From positions 1 through 43,627 of the forward strand of contig JAQGIC010000123.1 in NCBI GenBank assembly GCA_028288725.1: 43,627 bases of DNA, written 5' to 3'. Made by a program: the position numbers and the translations under genes. Below the pieces are notes generated by a model. The model was not told where the DNA came from. It ran no database searches and was given only the letters and a program-made list of their open reading frames with translations. Of the stretch, positions 28,630-37,194 are shown piece by piece (the first letter of the stretch is position 1; every line of letters starts with the position of its first letter). This DNA is from Rhodospirillales bacterium (lineage in GTDB: Bacteria > Pseudomonadota > Alphaproteobacteria > ATCC43930 > CGMCC-115725).

Positions 28630-28769
28630 CGTCCTCCTCTCCCCAACCGGCCGAAAAAATGCCATGAAGTGGGTTCACGACCCAGCGTAACATGGTCCGG
28701 TATGCCGGGTCTGTCGCGTTGCGGCAAGTCTGCTACCACGCCGATGCAAAACAAGGCCTGCAAGACAAG

Positions 28770-28919
28770 ATGGGTGTAATGGGTAAGGTATTTCTGGCTC
28801 TGGCCGCATTGATCATCCTCGTCATCGTGGGAGGCGGCTTGTTTCTGGCCTACGCGCCCTCGACGGCCCCCTCGCAAAAGGTCGAAAAAGTTCTGCCGGA
28901 TGCCCGTTTCCCCCGCTAG
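28770..28919 (+). CDS. Small single-pass membrane protein
   Basis: 49 residues: MGVMGKVFLALAALIILVIV begins one transmembrane helix, followed by a short periplasmic or cytoplasmic tail ending in KVEKVLPDARFPR. I do not recognise a named family. A second ATG (28779) is three codons later. The stop codon lies 20 bp inside the following gene, in another frame, so the two are probably coupled. Confidence 0.6.
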   Translation: MGVMGKVFLALAALIILVIVGGGLFLAYAPSTAPSQKVEKVLPDARFPR

Positions 28920-30648
28920 GTCGCCCCTCCGCCGATCAGCCGCCACCCTCGCGACGGCGATCGCCCTCGTCGGTGCGCTGGTCGGTCCCGCGTCCGCCCA
29001 GGTCGGCCCGCCGGTCCGGCTGGCGCCGGCCGATCTGTCAGACAAGATCGGTGCGACCCCGCCGGCAGCGGCCGGCGGGCCGCTGCATCCGCTCGCTCCG
29101 CCGGGTATCATCGTCGATCAGCTGCCGCCGCCCAGCGCCGACGGGCTGGGCGCGCTCGGACCCAACGAACGGCCGCTGCCCGCGACCTTGTGGCAGGGGA
29201 CCTCGCGCGCCGCCGCCGAGGCGTTGATCCCCCGGATCAAGCCCTCGACCGCGCCGACCCTGCAGGACCTGGCCTATCGCCTGCTGGCCAGCCCGGCGAC
29301 GCCGCCCGAGGGCGACAAGCCCGACGCCGGCGCGTTGCTCGCCTTCCGGGCCGAGCGCCTGACGGCACTCGGCCGCGCCGACAGCGCGCTGGCGCTGTTG
29401 CAATCGGCCCCGCCCGCCGGCACCGGCGAGGATGTGACGCGCGTCATCGTGGATCTGGCCTTTCTGTCCGGCGACACCCGCACCGCCTGCGCCACGGCGC
29501 GGGCCCGCGATACCGCTTGGCAGGGTGCCTATTGGGATCAGGCGACCGTCACCTGTCTGGCGCTCGACGGTCAGGCCGATCAGGCGCAGCTCGGCCTCGA
29601 TCTGCTGCGCGAGGCTAAGGTCAAGGACGACGGCTTTTCCGCCCTGGTGCTGAAAGCGGTCGGCATCGACGCCAAGCTGCCCGATCTCCTGCCGTCGCCG
29701 CAGACCATGAGCTTGGTCCTGTTGCAGAAGGCCGGCCAGCCGCTGCCGAAGAAGGCGCTGGACGCCGCCCCGCTGGCGATCCAGCGCACGGTGGCGCAAG
29801 GAGCGGGCTTTCCGGCCGACCAGCGTCTGGCCGCCGCCGAGAAGGCCGCCGCCTATGGCGCGATCGCACCGGAACGGCTGGCCGAGGCCTATCTGGCGAC
29901 CGAGCTCACCGACGAAGACCGGCAAAGCCCGCTCAATCGGGCCAAGGCCGCCGGCGGTGCCCGCGGCCGGGCCATCCTGTTCCAGGCGGCGCACGATGCC
30001 GGCCAGCTGACGGCCAAGGCGAATTTCCTGTTGGCCTATCTGGGCGACGCCAAGTCGGACCTGTTCCCGGCGCTCGCCCGCGCCGCTGCCCCGATGCTGA
30101 TCGAGGTCCCGGCGAGCGAGGATCTGAAGCCCGTCGCCGCCGATTTCGCCCGGGCGCTCTACGCGCTCGACCAGCCGCGCCAGGCCGCCGCCTGGTTCGA
30201 GATCGCAGCGCCCGAGACCCAGGCCGGGCTGCTGCCGCTCGCCCATGTCGTCGCGGGCGATGCCGCCCCGCCCTGGGCCGGCGAGGCGCTGGCGGATCTG
30301 GCCGGCGGCAAGAAGGATGCGACCGCACCCCGCCGCGCCGCCGCGGCCGCCCTGTTGCTGACGGCCGAGGGCGTGAGCCTGCCCGACCGGATGCTGTTGC
30401 CGCTCGCCGATGCGAACGCGGCGAGCCTCAGTTCGCCGCCGGTCGGTCCGGCTTCATTGCTCGCCAACGCCGTTGCGGCCAAGCGCCTGGGCGGGACGCT
30501 CCTGGCGCTATTCGCCGCCGCGGGCGACCAGGGCCTCGCCGCCCAGCCGGTGCTGGCGGCCCAGGCGGTCGCGGCATTGCGTCAGGTCGGACTGCCCGAC
30601 GAGGCCCGCCACCTGGCCATCGACATCGCCGTCGCCGAGGGCATCTAG
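28900..30648 (+). CDS. Exported helical-repeat protein, function unknown
   Basis: 582 residues. A signal peptide (RRSAATLATAIALVGALVG, cleaved near PASAQ) leads a Pro/Ala-rich segment to about 100. A long helical region of TPR-like or alpha-solenoid character follows to the C-terminus. Acidic and Ala-rich helices repeat, but no catalytic motif is visible. It probably acts as a periplasmic scaffold. It overlaps the 49-aa gene by 20 bp and is followed 4 bp later by xerD. The arrangement suggests an operon. Family assignment is not possible by eye. Confidence 0.7.
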   Translation: MPVSPARSPLRRSAATLATAIALVGALVGPASAQVGPPVRLAPADLSDKIGATPPAAAGGPLHPLAPPGIIVDQLPPPSADGLGALGPNERPLPATLWQGTSRAAAEALIPRIKPSTAPTLQDLAYRLLASPATPPEGDKPDAGALLAFRAERLTALGRADSALALLQSAPPAGTGEDVTRVIVDLAFLSGDTRTACATARARDTAWQGAYWDQATVTCLALDGQADQAQLGLDLLREAKVKDDGFSALVLKAVGIDAKLPDLLPSPQTMSLVLLQKAGQPLPKKALDAAPLAIQRTVAQGAGFPADQRLAAAEKAAAYGAIAPERLAEAYLATELTDEDRQSPLNRAKAAGGARGRAILFQAAHDAGQLTAKANFLLAYLGDAKSDLFPALARAAAPMLIEVPASEDLKPVAADFARALYALDQPRQAAAWFEIAAPETQAGLLPLAHVVAGDAAPPWAGEALADLAGGKKDATAPRRAAAAALLLTAEGVSLPDRMLLPLADANAASLSSPPVGPASLLANAVAAKRLGGTLLALFAAAGDQGLAAQPVLAAQAVAALRQVGLPDEARHLAIDIAVAEGI

Positions 30649-30652
30649 GAGC

Positions 30653-31588
30653 ATGGCCGGTCCCGGCCGGCCGAAGGCCCCGCAGGCGGTCCTGGCGCCG
30701 CAGGGCGAGGCATTTCTGGAGATGCTGGCGGCCGAACGCGGCGCCGCCGCCCTGACGCTCGAGGCCTATCGGCGCGACCTCGCCGATTTCGACGGGTACC
30801 TGAAAGCCGGTTCGATCGCCAAGGCCAGCGCCGACGACATCCGCGGCTATCTCACGCGGCTGGAGGCGACCGGCATGGCGCCGCGTACCGCCGCCCGGCG
30901 CTTGTCGGCGCTCAGGCAATTCTTCAAATTCCTACTGGTCGAGGGCATGCGGGCCGACGATCCGACCGCGGTCATCGATGCGCCGCGCCAGGGGCGGCCC
31001 CTGCCGAAGATCCTGAGCGAGGGCGAGGTGACGGCGCTGATCGAGACCGCGCGCGCCGACGAGAGCCCCGAGGGCATCCGCCTGTCGGCCATGCTGGAGC
31101 TGCTCTATGCCAGTGGACTGCGGGTGTCGGAACTGGTGGCGCTGCCCCTGGGTACGGTCGCGCGGGGCGAGCGCGCCATCATCGTGCGCGGCAAGGGCGA
31201 CAAGGAACGCATGGTGCCGCTGGGCGGACAGGCATTGCAGGCGGTCAGGGACTATCTGGCGATCCGGCAGCTGTTCCTGGCCGGGGGCCGGGCGTCGCGC
31301 TGGCTGTTTCCGTCGCGCGCCGCCAGCGGCCACCTGACGCGCATGCGGTGCGGCCAATTGCTGAAGGATCTGGCGGTCAAAGCCGAGGTCGACCCGGGCA
31401 AATTATCGCCGCACGTGCTCCGCCACGCGTTTGCGACCCATCTGCTGAGCCACGGCGCCGATCTGCGCAGCGTGCAGCAGATGCTGGGCCACGCCGATAT
31501 CTCGACGACCCAGATCTATACCCATGTCGATGTCGAGCGGCTGACCCAGCTCGTCACCACTCATCATCCGCTGTCGAAGAAGCGCTAG
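30653..31588 (+). CDS. xerD: Site-specific tyrosine recombinase XerD
   Basis: 311 residues. The N-terminal SAM-like core-binding domain (about 15-100) is followed by the catalytic domain with R157 (LYASGLRVSE), K181/K184 (KGDKER), H254-R257 (SPHVLRHAF), H280 (LGHADIS) and Y289 (TQIYTHV). The complete set points to XerD, which resolves chromosome dimers at dif with XerC under FtsK control. ATG 30653 follows AGGAG that overlaps the upstream stop. The stop overlaps the convergent lipoprotein stop within CTAG. Confidence 0.95.
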   Translation: MAGPGRPKAPQAVLAPQGEAFLEMLAAERGAAALTLEAYRRDLADFDGYLKAGSIAKASADDIRGYLTRLEATGMAPRTAARRLSALRQFFKFLLVEGMRADDPTAVIDAPRQGRPLPKILSEGEVTALIETARADESPEGIRLSAMLELLYASGLRVSELVALPLGTVARGERAIIVRGKGDKERMVPLGGQALQAVRDYLAIRQLFLAGGRASRWLFPSRAASGHLTRMRCGQLLKDLAVKAEVDPGKLSPHVLRHAFATHLLSHGADLRSVQQMLGHADISTTQIYTHVDVERLTQLVTTHHPLSKKR

Positions 31589-31776
31589 TTGTTGAGCGTC
31601 CAGCCGCGCTGCTGCATGCAGGGCGCATAGCCGTCCGGATTGCGGATCTGCTGGCACGCAGTGGAATCCGCGGTGAACGCCGCATCGTCGGCACCCGGCT
31701 TCTGCCATTTATATAGGCCGCAACCGCCGAGGCCGAGCAAGGTCAGGGCGAGAAGCAGGCGCGTTCTTATCTTCAT
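31585..31776 (-). CDS. Small Cys-containing lipoprotein
   Basis: 63 residues. The signal sequence MKIRTRLLLALTLLGLGGCG has a lipobox LGGC with Cys19. The mature part (about 45 residues) contains paired cysteines in STACQQIR and APCMQQRGW that may form a disulfide. It is an unassigned outer-membrane lipoprotein. ATG 31776 is chosen; ATG 31788 is possible. It shares CTAG with the xerD stop. Confidence 0.75.
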   Translation of the reverse strand: MKIRTRLLLALTLLGLGGCGLYKWQKPGADDAAFTADSTACQQIRNPDGYAPCMQQRGWTLNN

Positions 31777-31898
31777 GCCGTTCGTCATCCTGCACCGTTC
31801 CATTCCCATCCGAACGCCGGGCGCGCGCGGATCGATCCTTTCCTGATTAGGCAGGACGGCGGCATGATGCAAGCCGCGATGATCCGGAATGTCGAGCG

Positions 31899-31927
31899 TT
31901 GACAAACCGACGTCCACCGGCGATATC
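31899..31927 (+). promoter_or_regulatory. Candidate sigma-70 promoter of mcl
   Basis: TTGACA (31899-31904), a 17-base spacer, then GATATC (31922-31927). The -35 is perfect and the -10 weak (3 of 6). It would start transcription about 50 bases before the mcl ATG. Confidence 0.45.
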
Positions 31928-31986
31928 GGATTTTCCGGATTGCGATAATATTTCCATTTCCAAATAATCCCGCGAAGGAGCCTCCC

Positions 31987-32964
31987 ATGAGCTTCACCCT
32001 GATCGAGCAAGCGCCCGCCCGGCTCAATCGCAGCGAACTTGCCGTTCCCGGCAGTTCGCCCCAGCTGTTCGAAAAGGCCGCCAAGAGCGCCGCCGACGTC
32101 ATCTTCCTCGACCTGGAAGATGCCGTGGCGCCCGACGACAAGCCCAAGGCGCGCCAGAATATCATCGAGGCGCTGAACGACATCGATTGGGGCAACAAGA
32201 TCATGTCGGTCCGCATCAACGGGCTCGATACGCATTTCATGTATCGCGACGTGGTCGACGTCGTCGAACAGGCCGGCAAACGGCTCGACCTCATCATGAT
32301 TCCCAAGGTCGGCACCGCGTCCGACGTCTATGCCGTCGACATGCTGGTGACCCAGATCGAGCAGGCCAAGGGCTATACCAAGAAGATCGGCCTGGAGCTG
32401 ATCATCGAGACCGCGCTCGGCATGCAGAATGTCGAAGCGATCTCGGCCGCTTCCAAGCGCAACGAATCGCTGCATTTCGGCGTGGCCGACTATGCCGCCT
32501 CGACCCGGGCGCGCACGACCAATATCGGCGGTGCCAACCCGGCCTATTCGGTGCTGACCGACAAGGACGACGCCGGCAATCGCGCGGTCCATTGGGGCGA
32601 TATGTGGCACTATGCCATCGCCCGCATGGTCGTCGCCGCCCGCGCCAACGGGCTCCGGCCCGTCGATGGTCCGTTCGGCGATTTCTCGGATGCCGAGGGC
32701 TATAAGGCGGCGGCGTTCCGTTCCGCCGTGCTCGGCTGCGAAGGAAAATGGGCGATCCACCCGTCGCAGATCGCGCATGCCAACGAGGTGTTCACCCCGT
32801 CCGACGCCGAGGTGCAGAAGGCCCATCGCATCCTGGAAGCGATGGCGGAGGCCCAGCGCGAGGGCCGTGGTGCCGTCGCATTGGAAGGCCGCCTGATCGA
32901 TATCGCCTCGATCCGCCAGGCCGAGGTGCTGGTCAAGAAGGCGGCGCAGATCGCCGGGAACTGA
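31987..32964 (+). CDS. mcl: Malyl-CoA / beta-methylmalyl-CoA lyase (CitE/HpcH family)
   Basis: 325 residues. RSELAVPGSSPQLFEKAA, FLDLEDAVAPDDKP (metal-binding Asp) and GLELIIETALGM (Glu) are the CitE-like aldolase features. The length and the HFGVADYAASTRART and GKWAIHPSQI segments match Mcl1-type lyases. The reaction is cleavage of malyl-CoA to glyoxylate and acetyl-CoA, or of beta-methylmalyl-CoA to glyoxylate and propionyl-CoA. AAGGAG precedes the ATG. Together with meaB and a phasin it hints at the ethylmalonyl-CoA pathway. Confidence 0.9.
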   Translation: MSFTLIEQAPARLNRSELAVPGSSPQLFEKAAKSAADVIFLDLEDAVAPDDKPKARQNIIEALNDIDWGNKIMSVRINGLDTHFMYRDVVDVVEQAGKRLDLIMIPKVGTASDVYAVDMLVTQIEQAKGYTKKIGLELIIETALGMQNVEAISAASKRNESLHFGVADYAASTRARTTNIGGANPAYSVLTDKDDAGNRAVHWGDMWHYAIARMVVAARANGLRPVDGPFGDFSDAEGYKAAAFRSAVLGCEGKWAIHPSQIAHANEVFTPSDAEVQKAHRILEAMAEAQREGRGAVALEGRLIDIASIRQAEVLVKKAAQIAGN

Positions 32965-32976
32965 CGCAAGACGCAA

Positions 32977-33006
32977 GGCGGCCCCATCCTCCAAGGTGGG
33001 GCCGCC
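32977..33006 (+). terminator. Hairpin after mcl
   Basis: GGCGGCCCCA (32977-32986) pairs with TGGGGCCGCC (32997-33006); an inner CCT/AGG pair extends it. No T-run follows, so it may terminate weakly or protect the 3' end. Confidence 0.6.
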
Positions 33007-33055
33007 ATGCTGCATCGCGATTGGCTGACGCGCCTAGTCGTGCTAACGAACCGCC

Positions 33056-34009
33056 ATGCAAAATTTCCTCGAATTCGAGCGACCGATCGCGGAGCTCGAG
33101 AGCAAGATCGAAGAGCTGCGTCATCTCCCGACCGCTCCGGACATCAACATCACCGACGAGGTCGCCATCCTCGAGGCGAAGGCCTCGCGGCTGCTGAAGC
33201 AGACCTACGCCAAACTGACCGCCTGGCAGAAGGTTCAGGTCGCGCGCCATCCCAACCGGCCGCACTTCCTCGACTATGCCGAAGCGCTGTTCACCGAATT
33301 CACGCCGCTGGCCGGCGACCGGTCCTTCGCCGAGGACCGCGCCATCGTCGGCGGTCTTGCCCGCTTTCGCGGCCGGTCGGTCGTGGTGATGGGGACGGAG
33401 AAGGGCAGCGAGGTCGAAAGCCGCGTGCGCCATAATTTCGGCATGGCGCGTCCGGAAGGCTATCGCAAAGCGATCCGGTTGTTCGAGATGGCCGAGCGGT
33501 TCCGCCTGCCGGTCATCACGCTGGTCGATACGGCCGGCGCCTGGCCCGGCATCGATGCCGAAGCGCGCGGCCAGGCCGAAGCCATCGCCCGTTCGATCGA
33601 GGCCTCGCTGAAGCTCACCGTGCCGCTGGTCGCCACGATCATCGGCGAAGGCGGCTCCGGCGGGGCCGTGGCGCTCGCGACGGGCAATTCGGTGCTGATG
33701 CTGGAACATTCAATCTATTCGGTCATCTCGCCGGAAGGCTGCGCGTCCATCCTGTGGCGCAGCGGCGACCAGGCGGCCGTCGCCGCCGAGGCGTTGCGCC
33801 TGACCGCCCAGGATCTGCTGAAGCTGGGCGTGATCGACCGGATCGTGCCGGAACCGGTCGGCGGCGCGCACCGCGAACGGGCCGCCGCCATCGCCGTGCT
33901 GGGCGATGCGCTGCAGGAAACCTTGAAGCCGCTGCTCGACATGACGCCGGCCGATTTGAAGTTGCAACGTCGCCAGAAGTTCCTCGCGATGGGTGCGCAT
34001 GGCCTTTGA
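33056..34009 (+). CDS. accA: Acetyl-CoA carboxylase carboxyltransferase subunit alpha
   Basis: 317 residues, standard AccA length. The N-terminal helical segment [18 protein letters not shown], the [13 protein letters not shown] motif and [20 protein letters not shown] with [18 protein letters not shown] are diagnostic. It transfers carboxyl from biotin to acetyl-CoA in fatty-acid synthesis with AccD, which is elsewhere. The start is at ATG 33056. Confidence 0.97.
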   Translation: MQNFLEFERPIAELESKIEELRHLPTAPDINITDEVAILEAKASRLLKQTYAKLTAWQKVQVARHPNRPHFLDYAEALFTEFTPLAGDRSFAEDRAIVGGLARFRGRSVVVMGTEKGSEVESRVRHNFGMARPEGYRKAIRLFEMAERFRLPVITLVDTAGAWPGIDAEARGQAEAIARSIEASLKLTVPLVATIIGEGGSGGAVALATGNSVLMLEHSIYSVISPEGCASILWRSGDQAAVAAEALRLTAQDLLKLGVIDRIVPEPVGGAHRERAAAIAVLGDALQETLKPLLDMTPADLKLQRRQKFLAMGAHGL

Positions 34010-34132
34010 GCGGATTTTGATCGGCCTTTGATTCATCTGTGACAAAGATAGGGTAGGGCTTATCGGCCGGTGTCAAATGTGCCATTTGACTGTTCGTCCG
34101 ATGTGGTCCGAAACGTCACAAGGCACGGTGGT

Positions 34133-34588
34133 ATGGATTTGGCAGAACAGGCTACCGCCGGTGCCGTCGGCCAACGTCCGACCGTCCTGATCGTCGATGA
34201 TGAGCGCGAGCTCCGCTCCATGCTGACTCTGGGCCTGAGCGAGTGGGGGTACGATGTGCTGGAGGCCGACTCCGTCGGATCGGCCCAGCGGATTCTGCGC
34301 GAACGCGAGTCGATCGATATCGTCATCTCGGATGTGCGCATGCCGGGCGGTCCCGACGGGACCGAGCTTGCGATCTGGCTTTATCGTTTCCTGCCCGAAA
34401 CCATCTTGATTCTGACCTCGGGCTATTTCGAACGGGCCGAGGCCGAAGCCGGGCCGCTGGTCTATGGCCATCGGCTGCCGAAGCCGTTCCGCCCGTCCCA
34501 GGCCGCCAGTCTGATCGAGCAATGCCTGGCGAAGCGGGCCTTGGAACGGGCGCGGACGATAGAGTTCCGCGCCAGCACCTGGAATTAG
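34133..34588 (+). CDS. Single-domain response regulator
   Basis: 151 residues, a receiver domain of the CheY type without an output domain. It has acidic pocket VDDERELR, phospho-accepting Asp in ISDVRMPG, LTSGYF and LPKPFRPSQ (Lys). It may relay phosphate or regulate by binding a partner. The nearest histidine kinase (16260-17882) is 16 kb away. ATG 34133 gives the domain start; a GTG at 34070 is possible. The stop overlaps the convergent permease stop. Confidence 0.88.
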   Translation: MDLAEQATAGAVGQRPTVLIVDDERELRSMLTLGLSEWGYDVLEADSVGSAQRILRERESIDIVISDVRMPGGPDGTELAIWLYRFLPETILILTSGYFERAEAEAGPLVYGHRLPKPFRPSQAASLIEQCLAKRALERARTIEFRASTWN

Positions 34589-35856
34589 CCCCGCCCCCGC
34601 AGCAGTTGGTACAGGATGATCGCGCCGAACGTCGCGGTCCCGATCCCGCCGAGCGAGAACCCGCCCAGATCGAGCGCCAGATCGCCGGCCCCGAGCGTCA
34701 ATCCGACGCCGGCGGTGATGAGGTTGCACGCATCGCCGAAATCGACCCGGTTCTCGACCCAGATGCGGCCGGCGGTGGCCGCGATCAGCCCGAACACGAC
34801 GATCGCCAGCCCACCCAGCACCGGCCCCGGGATGGTCAGGATGGCGGCGCCGAATTTCGGCGAGAAGCCCAGCAGGATCGCGATGCCGGCGGCGACCACG
34901 AACAGCAGGGTCGAATAGATCCGCGTCACCGCCATCACGCCGATGTTTTCGGCATAGGTGGTGACGCCGGTGCCGCCGCCCAGCGCCGCCACCATGGTCG
35001 CGATGCCGTCGCCCAGGAAGGCGCGGCCGATGCAGGGATCGAGATTGCGGCCGGTCATGGCGCCGACCGCCTTCAGATGCCCCAGATTCTCGGCGATCAG
35101 CACCAACGCGACCGGCGCGATCAGCATGATCGCATGGCCGTCGAAGCGCGGAGCGACCAGATTCGGCGCGCCGAGCCAGGCGGCGGCCGCGACCGGGGAG
35201 AAATCGATCGGCCGGCCGAGGCCAAGGCCGTTCGCGAGCACCGCATAGGCACCATAGGCGATGAGCCCGCCCAGCAGGATCGGCAGCCGGCGCCACGCGC
35301 CCCGGCCGTGGACGGCGACCATGCCGACCGCGACCACCGTCAGCAGGCCGATGCCGGTATCGAACCCGGAGGCCTGAATGCCCTTGACCGCGATCGGCGC
35401 CAGATTGAGGCCGATGGCGGCGACGATGGTTCCGGTCACGACCGGCGGCATCAGCGCCTCGATCCAGCGATAGCCCGCCAGCGTCACCCCCAGCCCGACC
35501 AGTCCATAGACGAGGCCGCAGACGAAGATGCCGCCGAGCGCCAAGCCGATGTTCGGGTTCGGGCCATGGCCGCCGTAACCGGTCGCGGCAATGACCACGG
35601 CGATGAACGCGAAGCTCGATCCCAGATAGCTCGGCACCCGTCCGCCGACCAGCACAAAGAAGATCAGCGTGCCGACGCCGGAGAACAGGATCGCCGTGTT
35701 CGGGTCGAATCCCATCAGCAGCGGCGCCAGCACGGTCGAGCCGAACATGGCGACGACATGCTGCAGGCCGAGAGCCAGGGTCTGGCCCCACGGCAGCCGC
35801 TCGTCCGGCGCCACCACCCCCTCCGTCGTCAGCCGCCAGCCCGGTAGAAAGCCCAT
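34585..35856 (-). CDS. NCS2 uracil/pyrimidine permease (RutG/UraA type)
   Basis: 423 residues with 12-14 hydrophobic segments. GVVAPDERLPWG and LGLQHVVAMFGSTVLAP are the RutG/UraA N-terminal signature. VALVLIAENLG and FLGDGIATMVAALGGGTGVT match the NCS2 substrate region. It probably imports uracil or a related base with protons. ATG 35856 follows GGGGGAACAGGG; an in-frame ATG further upstream (35973) lacks similarity. No rut or pyr operon lies beside it. Confidence 0.88.
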   Translation of the reverse strand: MGFLPGWRLTTEGVVAPDERLPWGQTLALGLQHVVAMFGSTVLAPLLMGFDPNTAILFSGVGTLIFFVLVGGRVPSYLGSSFAFIAVVIAATGYGGHGPNPNIGLALGGIFVCGLVYGLVGLGVTLAGYRWIEALMPPVVTGTIVAAIGLNLAPIAVKGIQASGFDTGIGLLTVVAVGMVAVHGRGAWRRLPILLGGLIAYGAYAVLANGLGLGRPIDFSPVAAAAWLGAPNLVAPRFDGHAIMLIAPVALVLIAENLGHLKAVGAMTGRNLDPCIGRAFLGDGIATMVAALGGGTGVTTYAENIGVMAVTRIYSTLLFVVAAGIAILLGFSPKFGAAILTIPGPVLGGLAIVVFGLIAATAGRIWVENRVDFGDACNLITAGVGLTLGAGDLALDLGGFSLGGIGTATFGAIILYQLLRGRG

Positions 35857-36055
35857 CCCTGTTCCCCCGCTGTTTGCGATCCCGGGCAAATTCGCCATGC
35901 GCCGCGCATTGCCAGGCAAAATGCCGCTATGGGCGACCATCAATTCCGACGGATCGGAAACGGGCTGGCGCAACCCAGACGCGGCACAATCCCGTTAACA
36001 CACCTAAGTGAGGATTTCCGCCATTTTCCTGCGGACCGCCCCCATTCCCGGACCC

Positions 36056-36071
36056 TGGCACATCGCTTGCT
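36056..36071 (+). promoter_or_regulatory. Sigma-54 (RpoN) promoter
   Basis: TGGCAC (36056-36061), ATCGC, TTGCT (36067-36071). The GG at 36057-36058 and GC at 36069-36070 are separated by exactly ten bases, as required by the -24/-12 consensus. Transcription would start near 36082, leaving about 45 bases before the ATG of the 63-aa gene. Confidence 0.8.
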
Positions 36072-36127
36072 CCTGTGAATCAAGAGCAAGACCCTTCGAT
36101 GCGAACCCTGAGCCGAGCGAGGTCGTC

Positions 36128-36319
36128 ATGTTGAATTTCTCCGCCCGTACCGTCGAAACCCTGGTCGATCTGGTCGAAAACAAGCTGAGCTATCTCGACA
36201 TCACCGACCGCGACGACCGCGCCGAAATGAAGCTGCTGCAGCGCGCGCTGACCGAGCTGCGTGGCCGCGCGACCATGGCGCCGCCGTCGGCCGACCTCGC
36301 GATCCACGCCCATCACTGA
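36128..36319 (+). CDS. 63-residue protein, sigma-54 controlled
   Basis: 63 residues: MLNFSARTVETLVDLVENKL, then SYLDITDRDDRAEMKLLQRA, ending in a short Ala/Pro tail with HAHH. The charged, amphipathic helices suggest a cytoplasmic two-helix protein. I do not recognise a family. GAGCGAGG precedes the ATG. A sigma-54 promoter is 57 bp upstream and a hairpin overlaps the stop, so it may be a short self-contained transcript. Confidence 0.7.
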   Translation: MLNFSARTVETLVDLVENKLSYLDITDRDDRAEMKLLQRALTELRGRATMAPPSADLAIHAHH

Positions 36320-36337
36320 GCGGCACTTCGCCGCTCA
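36317..36337 (+). terminator. Hairpin over the stop of the 63-aa gene
   Basis: TGAGCGGC (36317-36324) pairs with GCCGCTCA (36330-36337) around ACTTC. The stop codon TGA is part of the stem. No T-run follows. Confidence 0.5.
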
Positions 36338-36383
36338 GCATTGAGCAACACTCGGCCGCGAAATTGGGTAAGGTCCGGGCGCC

Positions 36384-37175
36384 ATGCCGTGTGCCCGCTT
36401 CCTTGCCCTCGTGCCGCTGATCGGTCTGCTGATCGGCTGTGCCGCGACCCCACCGCCGCGGGACGCCCATGTCCCGGATTTCGCGCGACGGCCCTATGAA
36501 CCGTTCAATCGAACCGCGGCCGTCGCGATCGCGCTTGGGGAATGGCGCCTGTTCGGCAGCCCGGTCGCGGATCAGGACCCGCGGGACCGTGTGCCGGTCG
36601 ACCCCGAACTGAAACCCGAACGGCTGCCAGGCCTGTGGCAGCGCGTCGGCGAATATTGGTGGCTGGGGCTCGATGCCAACGACCCCGCCCGACGCTGGAC
36701 CGGCAAGCATGACGCAACCGGCCGCGTATTTCCGGCGGCCGACGACGGCGAATTCGCCTGGTCCGCGGCCTTCGTCTCCTACGTCATGCGCATCGCCGGC
36801 GCCGGTCCGCGCTTTCCCTATTCCGCATCCCATTCGGTCTATATCGACGCCGCGCGCCAGGTGTCGCTGGGGCAGCGCCGCGACGTGGCGCTTTCGGCGG
36901 AGCGGCCCGACGCCTACGCGCCGGTGCCGGGCGATCTGGTCTGTTTCGGTCGGGCGGCGGCGGGCGATCTGCGCTTCGAGGATCTGCCGGCCGGACGTTT
37001 CACCAGCCATTGCGCCATCGTCGTGGCGTCGGCACCCGGCACGCTGTCGATCGTCGGCGGCAACGTCGACGACGCGGTGGCGCTCACTCATGTGCCGATC
37101 ACGCCCGACGGCAAGCTGGCGTTCGACCCGCGCTATCCCTGGGCCGTCGTGCTGCGGGTGCTTTACGACTATTAG
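36384..37175 (+). CDS. DUF2272-domain lipoprotein
   Basis: 263 residues. A lipoprotein signal (ALVPLIGLLIGCA, Cys19) is followed by the DUF2272 domain: WSAAFVSYVMRIAG, YIDAARQ and PGDLVCFGR, then a CAIVV segment. The fold resembles CHAP/NlpC-type amidases of cell-wall peptides, but the usual catalytic Cys is replaced here by Ser in the WSAAFVSY segment as in most DUF2272 members. It is anchored in the outer membrane and of unknown activity. It lies 19 bp from the convergent degP end. Confidence 0.82.
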   Translation: MPCARFLALVPLIGLLIGCAATPPPRDAHVPDFARRPYEPFNRTAAVAIALGEWRLFGSPVADQDPRDRVPVDPELKPERLPGLWQRVGEYWWLGLDANDPARRWTGKHDATGRVFPAADDGEFAWSAAFVSYVMRIAGAGPRFPYSASHSVYIDAARQVSLGQRRDVALSAERPDAYAPVPGDLVCFGRAAAGDLRFEDLPAGRFTSHCAIVVASAPGTLSIVGGNVDDAVALTHVPITPDGKLAFDPRYPWAVVLRVLYDY

Positions 37176-37194
37176 CCCGGCTGAAGTAAGGACT

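Noticed and set aside
31585-33015. Long minus-strand frame across malyl-CoA lyase ending in the lipoprotein
   Set aside because: Only the last 63 codons have a signal peptide and lipobox; the rest is a shadow of the lyase gene.
34073-35791. 572-codon frame antisense and overlapping the permease and receiver genes
   Set aside because: Extremely Arg/Gly/Asp-rich, no domain, and both overlapped genes are well supported.
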